From positions 1-10,328 of the forward strand of contig JAIXMO010000161.1 of the NCBI GenBank assembly GCA_025677825.1: DNA of 10,328 nucleotides, read 5' to 3'. The notes under the pieces are model-generated. The model was not told the DNA's origin. It searched no databases and saw only the letters and a list, made by a program, of their open reading frames with translations. This document shows positions 1 to 8,358 of this stretch, piece by piece. A program made the position numbers and the translations under genes. The DNA is from Helicostylum pulchrum (taxonomy: Eukaryota; Mucoromycota; Mucoromycetes; Mucorales; Mucoraceae). The stretch's first letter is position 1. The number at the start of each line of letters is the position of its first letter.

Positions 1-48
1 TTTTTTTATTTATTTTTAATTTTGTGCATCACATCACACTATTTGTAT

Positions 49-83
49 GTAATGCTTGCTTTGTCACATTGCGTAATGCTTGC
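49..83. repeat. Short direct repeat GTAATGCTTGC x2
   Basis: Two identical 11-bp copies at 49-59 and 73-83, spaced 24 bp start to start. Function unknown; could be chance in AT-rich DNA or a subterminal motif. Confidence 0.4.
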
Positions 84-830
84 ATGTATATTAATTTTTT
101 TAGCCAATGCATACACTCAATATATGCATGACTATATGTAAATACGTCTTTCGGAGCGAAAAAAAAAGGAATATTTTCATATTTATTGATATATCCGAAT
201 TGATTTATACCAATCGACGTATCAAAACCGACATAAAAAAAAGAAAAAAAAAGGGATATAAAACGAAATAAAACAGGATATATACGAAACGATACGTTAA
301 ATGATTTTAAAATTTGGTAGTAAAAGTTAAGCAGGATAATTATTTTATTTTTAAAAAAAAGCTACGTCTATCTTTATGTGTACATATATTATTATATGAA
401 TAGAACTTTCTTTATACTGTACCTGTCCCGTGTAGATATATTCTTCTTGCGAACTGGAAATATCAAGTGGCAACTTAAAACAAGAACAATAAATAGCAAG
501 AATCAGTTTGAAAAAGGTCTAACTAATAAAAATCGTTAAAATAGGTTCAAAGTCTTAAATAATATTTCTATAGTATACCTTTCGACCAGAAATACGATTT
601 ACCCAAGTAACTACATAAAAAACTAAGTAATTGTCAGTTATATTGGCATGGCATATGTGTATATATAGCGATCTTACCCCAAAAAAATAGTTAAATCATA
701 ACATAGCTCTGGGACTAAAAATATATAGAAGCAATAACATTAGAAACAATTTGATAAATTAATTTATATCTTACCATCAATAAAGTTTTTTTTAAGAAAA
801 AAGTATTAGAGTATTGTTTGAAAGTAAAGT

Positions 831-881
831 AAAAAAAAAAGAAAAAAGGAAAAAAGGAGGGATTTTTTTTTCCCCTCTTTT
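831..881. repeat. Homopurine run followed by T run and imperfect hairpin
   Basis: 831-862 is uninterrupted purine. Its end (852-861) can pair imperfectly with the C/T-rich stretch at 872-881 across a T-rich loop (one mismatch, one G-U). Low-complexity DNA; no role is claimed. Confidence 0.4.
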
Positions 882-1101
882 ATTCTTCCATTAAAAAAAA
901 AAAGACCTGTCGTTATCATATAAAAACAAATACATCTGACCAAATAAAATATTTCTAAAAAAGAACCATGCCCACCTGTACATTAAAAACTCTAACACGA
1001 GCACCGGTAGAATACCTTAAAAAAGAAATACGTAGAGCTATTATACGAATTATAAGATTTTGCCTAATAAAAAAAATATACCGGGCTAATTATTGAAAGA
1101 G

Positions 1102-1109
1102 TATATATA
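1102..1109 (+). promoter_or_regulatory. Possible TATA box of the coiled-coil protein gene
   Basis: TATATATA lies about 70 nt before the ATG at 1179, followed by a T-rich pyrimidine tract at about 1126-1140, a usual fungal core-promoter arrangement. In DNA this AT-rich such matches are common, so the support is mainly its position. Confidence 0.3.
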
Positions 1110-1178
1110 TGGATGTCAAAGTCGATTTTTTTTTTCCTTTACATATCTCTTTACATCTATATCTGATATTATTTTACA

Positions 1179-2461
1179 ATGCAAAACCCTTCTCGCCTTA
1201 ACAACTCTTTGATCTCCAGTAGAACTAGAAGCCGAAGTAGCTCAGTGTCATCTGCCAACTCAGCTTCTCGTGAAGACATGTCCGTAGACACCCAACAATC
1301 GTTTTCTGTCCTGGCACCATCTATATCACTTTCGGGAGTGTCCAATGGCTCGGATATGACTGCCGCCTTATCAAGAAGCTTTTTTGCGACTGGAGCTAGT
1401 AATACCTGGGACAGTATAAAGAGTGATTTAAAAAAACTGGACGCGAAGATATCACGCTTTGAAGACCGTTTCGATAGAATTGAATCTAGGATTGACCGTC
1501 TGGAGAGAATTGAGTCAAAGTTGGATATTATCTTAAGCAAACTTGAAGGATCGTCTGAACCAAGGGAGCTTGTAACTTGCCAGTCCGATAGCACACTTTT
1601 TCGACCAGGAACAGCTATGTATAACATGCTTTCTGTAAGTGATTATTCTAATAAATTTTATAGCATATTTCAAACTAACTTCAGAAATAGGGGTGGATCC
1701 GTACCTCTTTGGATAATCAGAAGGGTGCTCCAGAGAACCTGGTGTGGGATTATACAAAGCCTTTAGCCGACACTAATAATGAAACTGTAACCAATAATGT
1801 TATTGCTTATGTCGGATCACAGATTGAAAATATCACTAATAAGTTGTGGAACAGTATTGTATCATATAGAGAGATAAAAGCTAAAGTTGTGCTCGTTTTT
1901 CACAGACAGAAAGCAAATCTAGCTGAATCGGAAGAAAAAAAGGCTGCCAAGAAGAAGCTTAACGTTAGAAAAGGCAGACGTGTCACCGTAAGTCAATTAT
2001 GTAGTATGAAACAATTCCTGTCACTTGGACTTACTTTTTTTTAAAATATAGAAGCTTAAACACAGAAAGAAAGTAATGGCACATTCCGTTTTCGGGTCCG
2101 AAATGAAAACTCTTTTCGGTAATGATGTTTTTAATCTTGCATTGGAACAATTGCAAAGTGACGAGGAGAGTACCGATACGGAAGCAGGAGAGGTAGAAAA
2201 AAGTATAAAATTAAAAGTAATTCGTCCGTCTTGGCGTTCAAGAAAGGTAGATAGTTATATTCATGAATATTGTTTAGATATAAACACTAACTATTATTTG
2301 TTTTAAAGGGTATTGAAGCATTCGAAAAGTTTGACGAATTTGATCTTCAAATTCGAAAAAATGCCAAAAAAGAAAAAGAGCTCAGAATGAAAGGAAGAAC
2401 CAAGACAATTGAAATAAAAAATCAATATTTGGATCAAGCCCCCGCATGGTCGAAAGCATAA
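1179..2461 (+). CDS. Uncharacterised coiled-coil, Lys/Arg-rich protein; candidate second protein of the Tnp2-type transposon
   Basis: I do not recognise a named family. Exons are 1179-1634, 1691-1987, 2052-2246 and 2309-2461; introns of 56, 64 and 62 nt all start GTA, end AG and are phase 0. Joined, they give 366 aa with no internal stop. Visible parts: a Ser/Arg-rich N-terminus (1-60); a heptad-like coiled coil (about 79-123) with repeated R-I/L-E/D patterns; a W-D-Y segment (171-173) followed by a helical stretch; a Lys/Arg-rich, nuclear-signal-like block (235-258); an acidic patch (about 287-300); an RPSWRS motif (309-314); and a charged tail ending PAWSKA. It converges on the Tnp2 transposase gene with about 300 nt between the stops. 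The acidic, basic and coiled-coil make-up suits a DNA-binding oligomer, comparable in role to TnpA of plant CACTA elements; that role is inference. Alternative: a host gene next to the transposon. Confidence 0.72.
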
Positions 2462-2479
2462 AATAATTCTTTTTTGTAC

Positions 2480-2491
2480 AAATAAATAAAT
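2480..2491 (+). terminator. Possible polyadenylation signal of the coiled-coil protein gene
   Basis: Overlapping AATAAA motifs (AAATAAATAAAT) about 20 nt after the stop codon on the + strand, followed by T-rich DNA. Confidence 0.4.
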
Positions 2492-2521
2492 AGTGCGTTT
2501 TTTTTAGCCTGCGTAACAAAG

Positions 2522-2568
2522 CTTTTTTTTCCTTCCTTTCCTCCCTTTTTCCTTTTCCTTTTTTTTTC
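2522..2568 (+). repeat. 47-nt polypyrimidine tract
   Basis: Uninterrupted C/T on the + strand between the two convergent 3' ends. It may be low-complexity filler or help slow or terminate transcription; the sequence alone does not decide. Confidence 0.5.
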
Positions 2569-2741
2569 GGAATCATCTTGGTCAACATCTATTTTTTTTT
2601 CTACATCGTTTTCACCATATTGTTTCCTTCCTCTTTCAATAAACGCGTTAAATACGCAGCCTTAACACCCCGCCCCTTTTTTTTGGACAATAACAAGGTA
2701 TCGATGAATGAAACTTTTTTTTTTGGAATGGGATAAAAATA

Positions 2742-2747
2742 TTTATT
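2742..2747 (-). terminator. Possible polyadenylation signal of the Tnp2-type transposase gene
   Basis: AATAAA on the minus strand (TTTATT on +) about 20 nt past the TAA stop at 2767-2769. Confidence 0.4.
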
Positions 2748-2766
2748 AATACATGTATGAAATGGT

Positions 2767-5700
2767 TTAGACAAAAAGTTTTTTTTCTTGAGGGATTATT
2801 ACGATACAGCCAAGAGGAACCTTTGGATTAGTAGAATTATCTTTAGTGCAGGCAACAGTGATAGGGCTATAAATTCGATGAACCGGCAAAATACAATGAG
2901 CATTCCAGTCTTCAAAGCCTTTACAGAACTCAATGCTCGTTTCGTCATAATTACTGGAGTTGAGGCTGAATCGACGAAACCATCTTACAAAGGCAAACGT
3001 ATGTGGTGTATTCTTTTTTTCGAGCGTCAGGGAGTGCTGAAAAAAGTATTGTACCTCACCGTAATAACTTGCAACAGAATCATTTACGCAAGGTCCTTTA
3101 AAAAATGCTTGTATGTATGCACCTTTCATTGATCTTGCCAAACGACTACTATAAATAACATCGGATTGAAATGTCTTGAATACTTTAATACTGCGGTCGA
3201 CCAAAATTGGAACTGTGGAAGTTGAATAGGGAGAAATATTCGACAAGTGAAAAAAGGTTGTAAAGGATTGATGAGGGTAGCAGATGGAGTAATATTCAAG
3301 TAGTAGTTTGAGGTGATCAGCATCCATATCAGAGTTCTTGATTAGTTCGAAATTAGCTGCTTTGTCCTTACAATATAAATCTTCTGAGCCAGTTACAACA
3401 CCATCATTTCTTGTGAATTCATAGGAGGACAAATTGTAAAAACTGATACGGGCTTGATAATTCACTGGTATGTAGGAAGAAGAAGAGGTTGCAGTTGCAC
3501 CAAGAACATTAAGCTGGTCTTTTGATAAAAAGCCTTCGCCCATTTCTCTTATCAAGGAAGGTGCGTGGATGCTTTCTAAAAAGTTTGACATATATGTATG
3601 TTGAATAGAGGAGATGTTTCGATTTTCTGTTGAATTTTTCAAAACTCCATTCATTCTTTCAAGCGAAAAGCAAGATGTATTAAATGAGCTTCCGAATTGT
3701 TCAATGTTGTCATATAAGTGGAGTGTGTAATGAAAGTTTGGTTTAATAGATTCTGGTCCAAACAAGTGTGAATAACCAGTACAGAAAGATCGTAATAGTT
3801 CCCGACCTTCGGCAGCTTTCCGCATCGAAATAGACGGCAAAACAATAATACGACAGGCCTGTACAAAGTTTATCCAATTATCGTAATGTCGTCTTTTGAA
3901 TCCTCCCTGAAGCCTTTCATCTACAACCATATTTTTTAAAACATATTCAGAATAATGTAATGTCCAGACTTCAAACTCGCTTCCTTTCATGTAAGAAAAT
4001 CCACCTTTGATTTTGTGTACTATGGAGTGATAGCCATTTGGTAATATTACGCTAGATGCTAGGACGGCCATGCTAGATAAAATATAGAATGTAAGTTTTT
4101 TGTTGTTGCTATTATAATAATATTATTTACCTCTGGTAGTGCTTTTCTGTAAAAAAACCGCTTTCTGAATACTTGATCATTATTGATTTTGCTAATCCAA
4201 GCCATATACAATGTAAATAGTCTTGCGATGTACTTTTAACAAGATCGAGGTACCGTAAACTTCTAAGAATGCTAAATCTCATACCATGAGCCCTTTCTTG
4301 AATTCTCCTTTCAGCCTTATTTTTACATCTATACCATTTATCCGCTTGCAAATCATTCAGAACCTTGTTGTTATTTGACGGATAATGATGTGATTCAAAA
4401 CCTGAATAATCCAATCTTTTTGTTTCAGGAAAAATCTTGAAAGACCTATCACAACGAAAGCAAGATCGAGTTGAAGAGAAACCAGTGAAGGCACTCAGCT
4501 TACGCTGCATAGGTATATCAGCAAGAACTTGAATCAGGCAGGCTTTAACAATTTCACCGTCATCGTTATCATATGCTGACGAATTGAATGTAGACATACG
4601 GACACCAAAGTATAAACTACGCAGTTGTTTTGTTACAATTTCCAACACTCTTTGTGTCTGATTACAGTTGGATTCACCGGGCCCTTCCACAAGACAAAGA
4701 AGAATGGTATTCTCTTTCTTAATTCGTTCATCTACGGGCAAGTTGTTTACTTGAATATAATATGCAACACATGAGGCTGAAGTGTTATCGAAAGGTTGGA
4801 AGCCGTCTATTAACATCATTTTGTAAGTAAGGAAAAAAAAGGAATCATATTACAGTGGGTACATAAATTGACCCACAAAACTTGTTTTTAACGTAGGTTT
4901 TAAATGGATAAAGCTAGAAAGCCCAAATTTGAGAGTAATATACGTATGTAAATTCTGCATCATATCCTGTAGCTTATTTGGGTTTAAATCGGAGATTCGA
5001 TTAGAATTAGAAAAAAAACGAAATTTTATTAAAAAAAAGAGAAATGTCACGAAATCAATATGTTGTATATCCACCTCTAGCATTGATAACAGCTTCAATT
5101 CTTTTATGATAATTATTGTAATAATTATCCATATCATCCTTGGTAAATCTATTCCATTCATAGCCAAATCTCTGCCATAATTCTTCGACATTTTTAGGCT
5201 TAAGCGGATAACAATCTAGTCTTTTCTTTACATGATGCCAGAGGTGCTCAATCGGATTAAGATCTGGGCTACATGGCGGCCAGTCTTTGATGTAATTTAT
5301 GTCTTGATTATCCATCCAATATTTACTAGTGTTTGAAGTATGGCATGTGGCACCGTCCTGTTGAAATACGACATCACTATGGGTAAGACCATAGTATCCC
5401 AATGTATCGATATATGACGTCCGTAAAACATGTTGATAGAGGCCAGATTTCGTAGATTTTTCAAGTAAACGACATGCATAACCTGGTCCAAATGCTGTCA
5501 TACAACCCCAGATCATTATTGATACACCACCACCCTGTTTTTTACTTTTGAAGTTGAACGGCCTAAGTTTTGCACCTTTCAAGACGTACGTATACTTGGC
5601 ACCATCCGATCCCCAGATGTTTAGCTTGGTTTCGTCTGAGAACACAACCTTCTTCCAGTCCTCTACTGTCCAGTCACGATGTTCTTTTGCCCATTTATAA

Positions 5701-7703
5701 CGTTTTTTCATATGCGTTATAACAATGGCGGCAGTTGAATACTTAAATCGACACCTAAAACCTAGGTCTTTAATGATTTTTCGAATGGCATTATAGCTAA
5801 TTGAATAACCAACACTACATGAGTATTTATGAACATCACGAGCGGACTGTAAGGAACCAGATCGATGTTTCAAACGTATAACTGTTTTAGTAAATTGTTT
5901 CACAATGCTGGGTCTTCCGGCATGATGTCGAATATTTTTTGGAATAATGCTTGATCTCAGCCTGTTTACATGTGACTTTGAAACTCCTGTAAGTTTTATA
6001 ATGTTGACAGTGGGCTCACCATTCAAAATAAGAGAATTGACGTCATCACGTTTACTTTGGCTAAGTTTATAAGGCATAGTATTTTTAAAAAGCCGTTAAG
6101 TTTGGAGAGTGATAGTAACATGGGAAGTTTCGAAAATTTTGACGGTATTTATATCATGAGATGGAGAAAGGTTTAAATATTCTGATAGCATTAATGTATT
6201 TTTGATACAACTACAAGCCAGCTGTAAATGATTTAATATTTAAATAATGCGGAAAATTAAAAAAATTCGGAATCACTTTATTTTTCTTACATAATGATTA
6301 CGTCATAAAAATCAATTAAAATTTTACTTAAATTAAAATTCAGCCTCGTCTGCCTTTTCTGATATATGACTTGTATAGCTAGTACCATTATTCGCGGAAA
6401 CATTTAAAAAGCAAGTTTTGTGGGTCAATTTATGTAACCACTGTATTATTAATTTTTTTTTTTTTTTTTACCTGCGTTAAGAGTAAGACAAAGGGTACGG
6501 TTGTCATTTACAAAAGGTGTATGTCCATCAGTAGAAAGGATATTCCTCCACATTTTTCCTTGAGAGCAATGGTACATCATATCGTCAGGTCCTGTGGCTT
6601 CAGAAAAATTGCGCCATTCTTCACACTTCTCTTCAAAGCCCTTTCTAAGGAACAATTTCTGTAATGAACTAATCAAACAATGATATACTGTTCTTTTGAT
6701 TGGAGTTTTGGATCCATTTTGATATATAGCGGTACGGCATTTTTTTTTGCTTAAAGGATCAATATATGTACAATGGTCTGGAGGATAAGGCGTAGTTAAT
6801 CCTTCACTGTTGCTGAACAAATATAACGTGTAGCATTTAGGGCAAGTAGCGTATGTAGTAATTCCATCTGTTAACGAACTGAAACCAGTTTCTTTTTTCA
6901 TAGTAGGTATTGCTCTTGGAAAATTCAAACCAGCAAATAAAACACGAAATATTTCAAGTAACTTGTGTGTAGCAGCGAATGTGAGGTATTCCACTTGAAA
7001 AATTAATAGAAAAAGGCAGATAAACAGGTAAATTGGTTCTTTTAGTTGGACAGAGGTAAAACGTGTGCGTTCTATTGTAAAATATCATTAAATAAAGTGC
7101 GAATTATGACAATAAAAAAACAATTGTAACTTTACCTTTTTTTATAACGAATGTATCTTCGTAGTTGACAGTATCGCTTAGCATAGATATTACTTGATCC
7201 ATCCAATTATCCTCAGGTACTGCAAAATCTTCATTTATATCTTCAAATACTGATATATTGTCATCATCATTTATGACACTTATTCCTTCCTCATAATCAA
7301 AGTTGTCATCTTAACAAAGTGTTAGTATATGTGATGCATAAAAAAGAAAAAAAAAACTATACCATATAAATCTTCGTCGTATGAATCGTTTTCGTCTGCA
7401 TCGGCAACATGGGAAAATTCTGCCTCAATAGAAGATATCACAAGTTCAGAAAACGATAAGGTATCGTCTGTAATTGATGTATCTATTTCTAAAGGTCTTG
7501 TAAGTAATGCTTTAATTTTCCAAATACCATAATTCTATGTTACCATCTATTATGTTATTTGGGCCTAAACTAGTGGTAGATGCCACAAGACTATCTTGAA
7601 ATTTTTTTTCATCTGCGTGATTTTTTGCGGTACTAGCTGGGACACACGCGCCATTGCATTCAAAACAATAACAATAGGTTTTTCTTTTGCGGCTGTTGGA
7701 CAT
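2767..7703 (-). CDS. Tnp2-type transposase (EnSpm/CACTA superfamily, fungal Plavaka-like), six exons
   Basis: Proposed exons on the minus strand: 7703-7544, 7488-7363, 7309-7136, 7071-6472, 4806-4131 and 4072-2767, giving about 1013 aa without an internal stop. Introns are 55, 53, 64, 1665 and 58 nt, all GT-AG; the fourth contains a Tc1 element. The start at 7703 puts a short basic tail before a Cys-rich finger (C13, C16, H29). Then come an acidic region (about 55-150), a hydrophobic segment typical of the family (166-179), and a second Cys cluster (C230, C233, C254, C265). The Tnp2 core follows: DGFQPF (D354), ADIP..RKL (450-457) with C469/C472, HGMRFS (527), D549-x2-H552 before LGLAK, N-x-H-x3-H (691-697) and SLERMNG (E717). 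The first Asp and the SLER Glu are plausible catalytic residues. The first intron is the least certain: it is needed to pass a frame change near 7540. The protein would cut and rejoin transposon ends in the nucleus. Confidence 0.87.
4853..4884 (+). repeat. Left terminal inverted repeat of the Tc1 element
   Basis: Begins CAGTGGGTACATAA. It matches the reverse complement of 6412-6443 at 31 of 32 positions (G here, T there at base 7). Similarity resumes just inside, after one inserted base, through TTTTTAA. Confidence 0.95.
5055..6077 (-). CDS. Tc1-like transposase, DD35E, full length (340 aa)
   Basis: Cut-and-paste transposase acting on the element's own ends and inserting at TA. Residues 4-40 form the first helix-turn-helix; AGRPS (53-57) is the GRPR-like linker of the Tc1 paired-type DNA-binding domain; a second helix-turn-helix follows to about 110. 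The catalytic domain has FSDE (D148), a Gly-rich GGGVSIMIWGC loop (182-192), FQQDGA (D241) and SPDLNPIEHLW (E277). There are 35 residues between D241 and E277, one more than classical Tc1. The length is normal for the family and there are no stops or frameshifts. The ATG at 6077 precedes the first helix directly. It lies wholly within an intron of the Tnp2 gene, on the same strand. Confidence 0.95.
   Translation of the reverse strand: MPYKLSQSKRDDVNSLILNGEPTVNIIKLTGVSKSHVNRLRSSIIPKNIRHHAGRPSIVKQFTKTVIRLKHRSGSLQSARDVHKYSCSVGYSISYNAIRKIIKDLGFRCRFKYSTAAIVITHMKKRYKWAKEHRDWTVEDWKKVVFSDETKLNIWGSDGAKYTYVLKGAKLRPFNFKSKKQGGGVSIMIWGCMTAFGPGYACRLLEKSTKSGLYQHVLRTSYIDTLGYYGLTHSDVVFQQDGATCHTSNTSKYWMDNQDINYIKDWPPCSPDLNPIEHLWHHVKKRLDCYPLKPKNVEELWQRFGYEWNRFTKDDMDNYYNNYHKRIEAVINARGGYTTY
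6078..6411 (-). other. 5' non-coding part of the Tc1 element
   Basis: Between the transposase ATG and the right terminal repeat. AT-rich, no other open frame of note. It should hold the transposase promoter; no specific signal stands out. Confidence 0.6.
6412..6443 (-). repeat. Right terminal inverted repeat of the Tc1 element
   Basis: Reverse complement of the left repeat with a single difference; followed immediately by the TA duplication at 6444-6445. Confidence 0.95.
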
Positions 7704-8358
7704 AATACAGAAAAAGTTTGATGAATGAAATAACAATCCAAAGGGATATCCTTATATATCTTTTTTTTTTATATGGACATTGCTTTCTTAAAGAACCAAT
7801 ACTATTTTTGCTTTCTTTATGGACCAATAGCTATTATTGTCTGTTGTTATTCGCTCATGCGTCCTCTAAAGGGAATATGCAAGTGATGCATATCGCGACG
7901 CTATTTTTTTTAAATCAAGAAATAAATCTTTGATGCATTTTTTTTAGATCCAAATGTTTTTTTTTTCACAGCAAAAGCAAATAAATAAATAATTTGTACT
8001 TTTTTTTTTGCTACAAAAAAAAAAAAAAGGTCCTTTTTTTTTTCACTTGATTACATTTACATTGTAATAATACGCAAAATTACTTATCTTGTCAACCTAA
8101 ATGTATTATATTAGCTCTCTTAGTATATTATCTTGTTGGCTAGTGCATTTTTACTGCTTTATTTAACGCATGATATCCCAAAATAGGTTTTTTCTTTGCA
8201 TGTATTATGATGTATCATGTACTAATAGGAAATAAAACTATTTTATTGGATATATTTATTTTAACTGTTTATTTTTTGTTTACTGACACGATCAACATTA
8301 ATTGTAAAAAATATTTCAACTACTGGCATGTCGATCGATATCAGATGTTTATCGATAG
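7704..8358. other. AT-rich non-coding stretch, probable right end of the Tnp2-type element
   Basis: No convincing gene. It contains the putative transposase promoter, several A and T runs (notably 7926-8043), and an ATCGAT-rich patch at about 8330-8357 just before gypsy-like coding begins. The right terminus of the Tnp2-type element should lie between the promoter and that patch, but I could not match an inverted partner in 1-1178. Confidence 0.5.
7751..7758 (-). promoter_or_regulatory. Possible TATA box of the Tnp2-type transposase gene
   Basis: TATATAAG on the minus strand, about 48 nt before the ATG at 7703. It abuts an 8-bp palindrome, GGATATCC (7744-7751). Better matched to a TATA consensus than most AT-rich stretches nearby, but unproven. 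Confidence 0.4.

Larger units (their letters stand above)
1..1178. other. AT-rich non-coding stretch, probable left flank/end of the Tnp2-type element
   Basis: No convincing coding region on either strand: frames are short and full of stops. It holds many A/T homopolymer runs, an 11-bp direct repeat (GTAATGCTTGC at 49-59 and 73-83, 24 bp apart), a pure purine run at 831-862, and an imperfect hairpin around 852-881 with a T-rich loop. If the two convergent genes to the right belong to one transposon, its left terminus should lie here, but no terminal inverted repeat could be matched by eye to the region right of 7703. Confidence 0.6.
2462..2766. other. Shared 3' interval between the two convergent genes
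   Basis: No gene. It contains 3'-end signals for both neighbours and a 47-nt pure pyrimidine run (2522-2568), then more T runs. The short distance between the stop codons means the two transcripts probably overlap or nearly meet here. Confidence 0.6.
4853..6443 (-). mobile_element. Complete Tc1/mariner element, 1591 bp
   Basis: The element has 32-bp terminal inverted repeats (31 of 32 matching), is flanked by TA on both sides (4851-4852 and 6444-6445) as expected of Tc1/mariner target duplication, and carries one uninterrupted transposase. The transposase runs in the same direction as the Tnp2 gene around it. Near-identical ends and an open frame suggest recent insertion and possible activity; neither is proved by this sequence. 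Confidence 0.95.
4807..6471 (-). other. Fourth intron of the Tnp2-type gene, enlarged by a Tc1 insertion
   Basis: The donor (G|GTAAAA, GT at 6471-6470) and acceptor (AATAG|AC, AG at 4808-4807) are intact. Splicing restores LTLNA-DGFQPF, the family's conserved block, with the intron splitting the Asp codon in phase 1. Removing the Tc1 element and one TA leaves 72 nt, in line with the other introns of this gene (53-64 nt). Confidence 0.85.
1100..7760. mobile_element. Inferred two-gene Tnp2-type (EnSpm/CACTA, Plavaka-like) DNA transposon; ends not located
   Basis: The limits given only span the two genes and their putative promoters; true termini lie outside them, within about 1-1178 on the left and 7704-8358 on the right. 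Support: an intact Tnp2-family transposase gene and a second intact, convergently transcribed gene flanking one interval, with degenerate transposon debris on the right. Convergence with promoters at the outer ends is a sensible layout for a transposon carrying two genes. Without terminal repeats or a target duplication, membership of the left gene remains inference. Confidence 0.5.

Noticed and set aside
1169..1627. 152-aa open frame on the minus strand opposite the first exon of the coiled-coil gene
   Set aside because: Antisense shadow of a real exon; the plus-strand frame has splice sites and continues coherently into three more exons.
2382..2588. 68-aa minus-strand open frame over the intergenic pyrimidine tract
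   Set aside because: Lys-rich translation of a polypurine run; low complexity, overlaps the last exon of the plus-strand gene.
2788..3132. 114-aa open frame on the plus strand within the last Tnp2 exon
   Set aside because: Shadow of a 434-codon exon with clear family motifs on the other strand.
4850..5191. 113-aa and 83-aa frames near the left end of the Tc1 element
   Set aside because: Out of frame with the transposase and composed of AT-rich low-complexity sequence running into the terminal repeat.
7502..7543. Reading the Tnp2 first exon through to its stop at about 7512 as a separate short gene
   Set aside because: The Cys-rich start matches the N-terminus of Tnp2-type proteins, and a 55-nt GT-AG intron (7543-7489) joins it in frame to the following exon.
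7718..7933. 71-aa plus-strand open frame upstream of the Tnp2 gene
   Set aside because: Hydrophobic, low-complexity translation of T-rich DNA; no motif, no splice partners, and it covers the probable promoter.
37..8145. CACTA at 37-41 and its inverse TAGTG at 8141-8145 as ends of the Tnp2-type element
   Set aside because: Only five bases match, the adjoining bases diverge at once, and the flanking triplets (TCA and CAT) do not form a target duplication. Such a pentamer is expected by chance.
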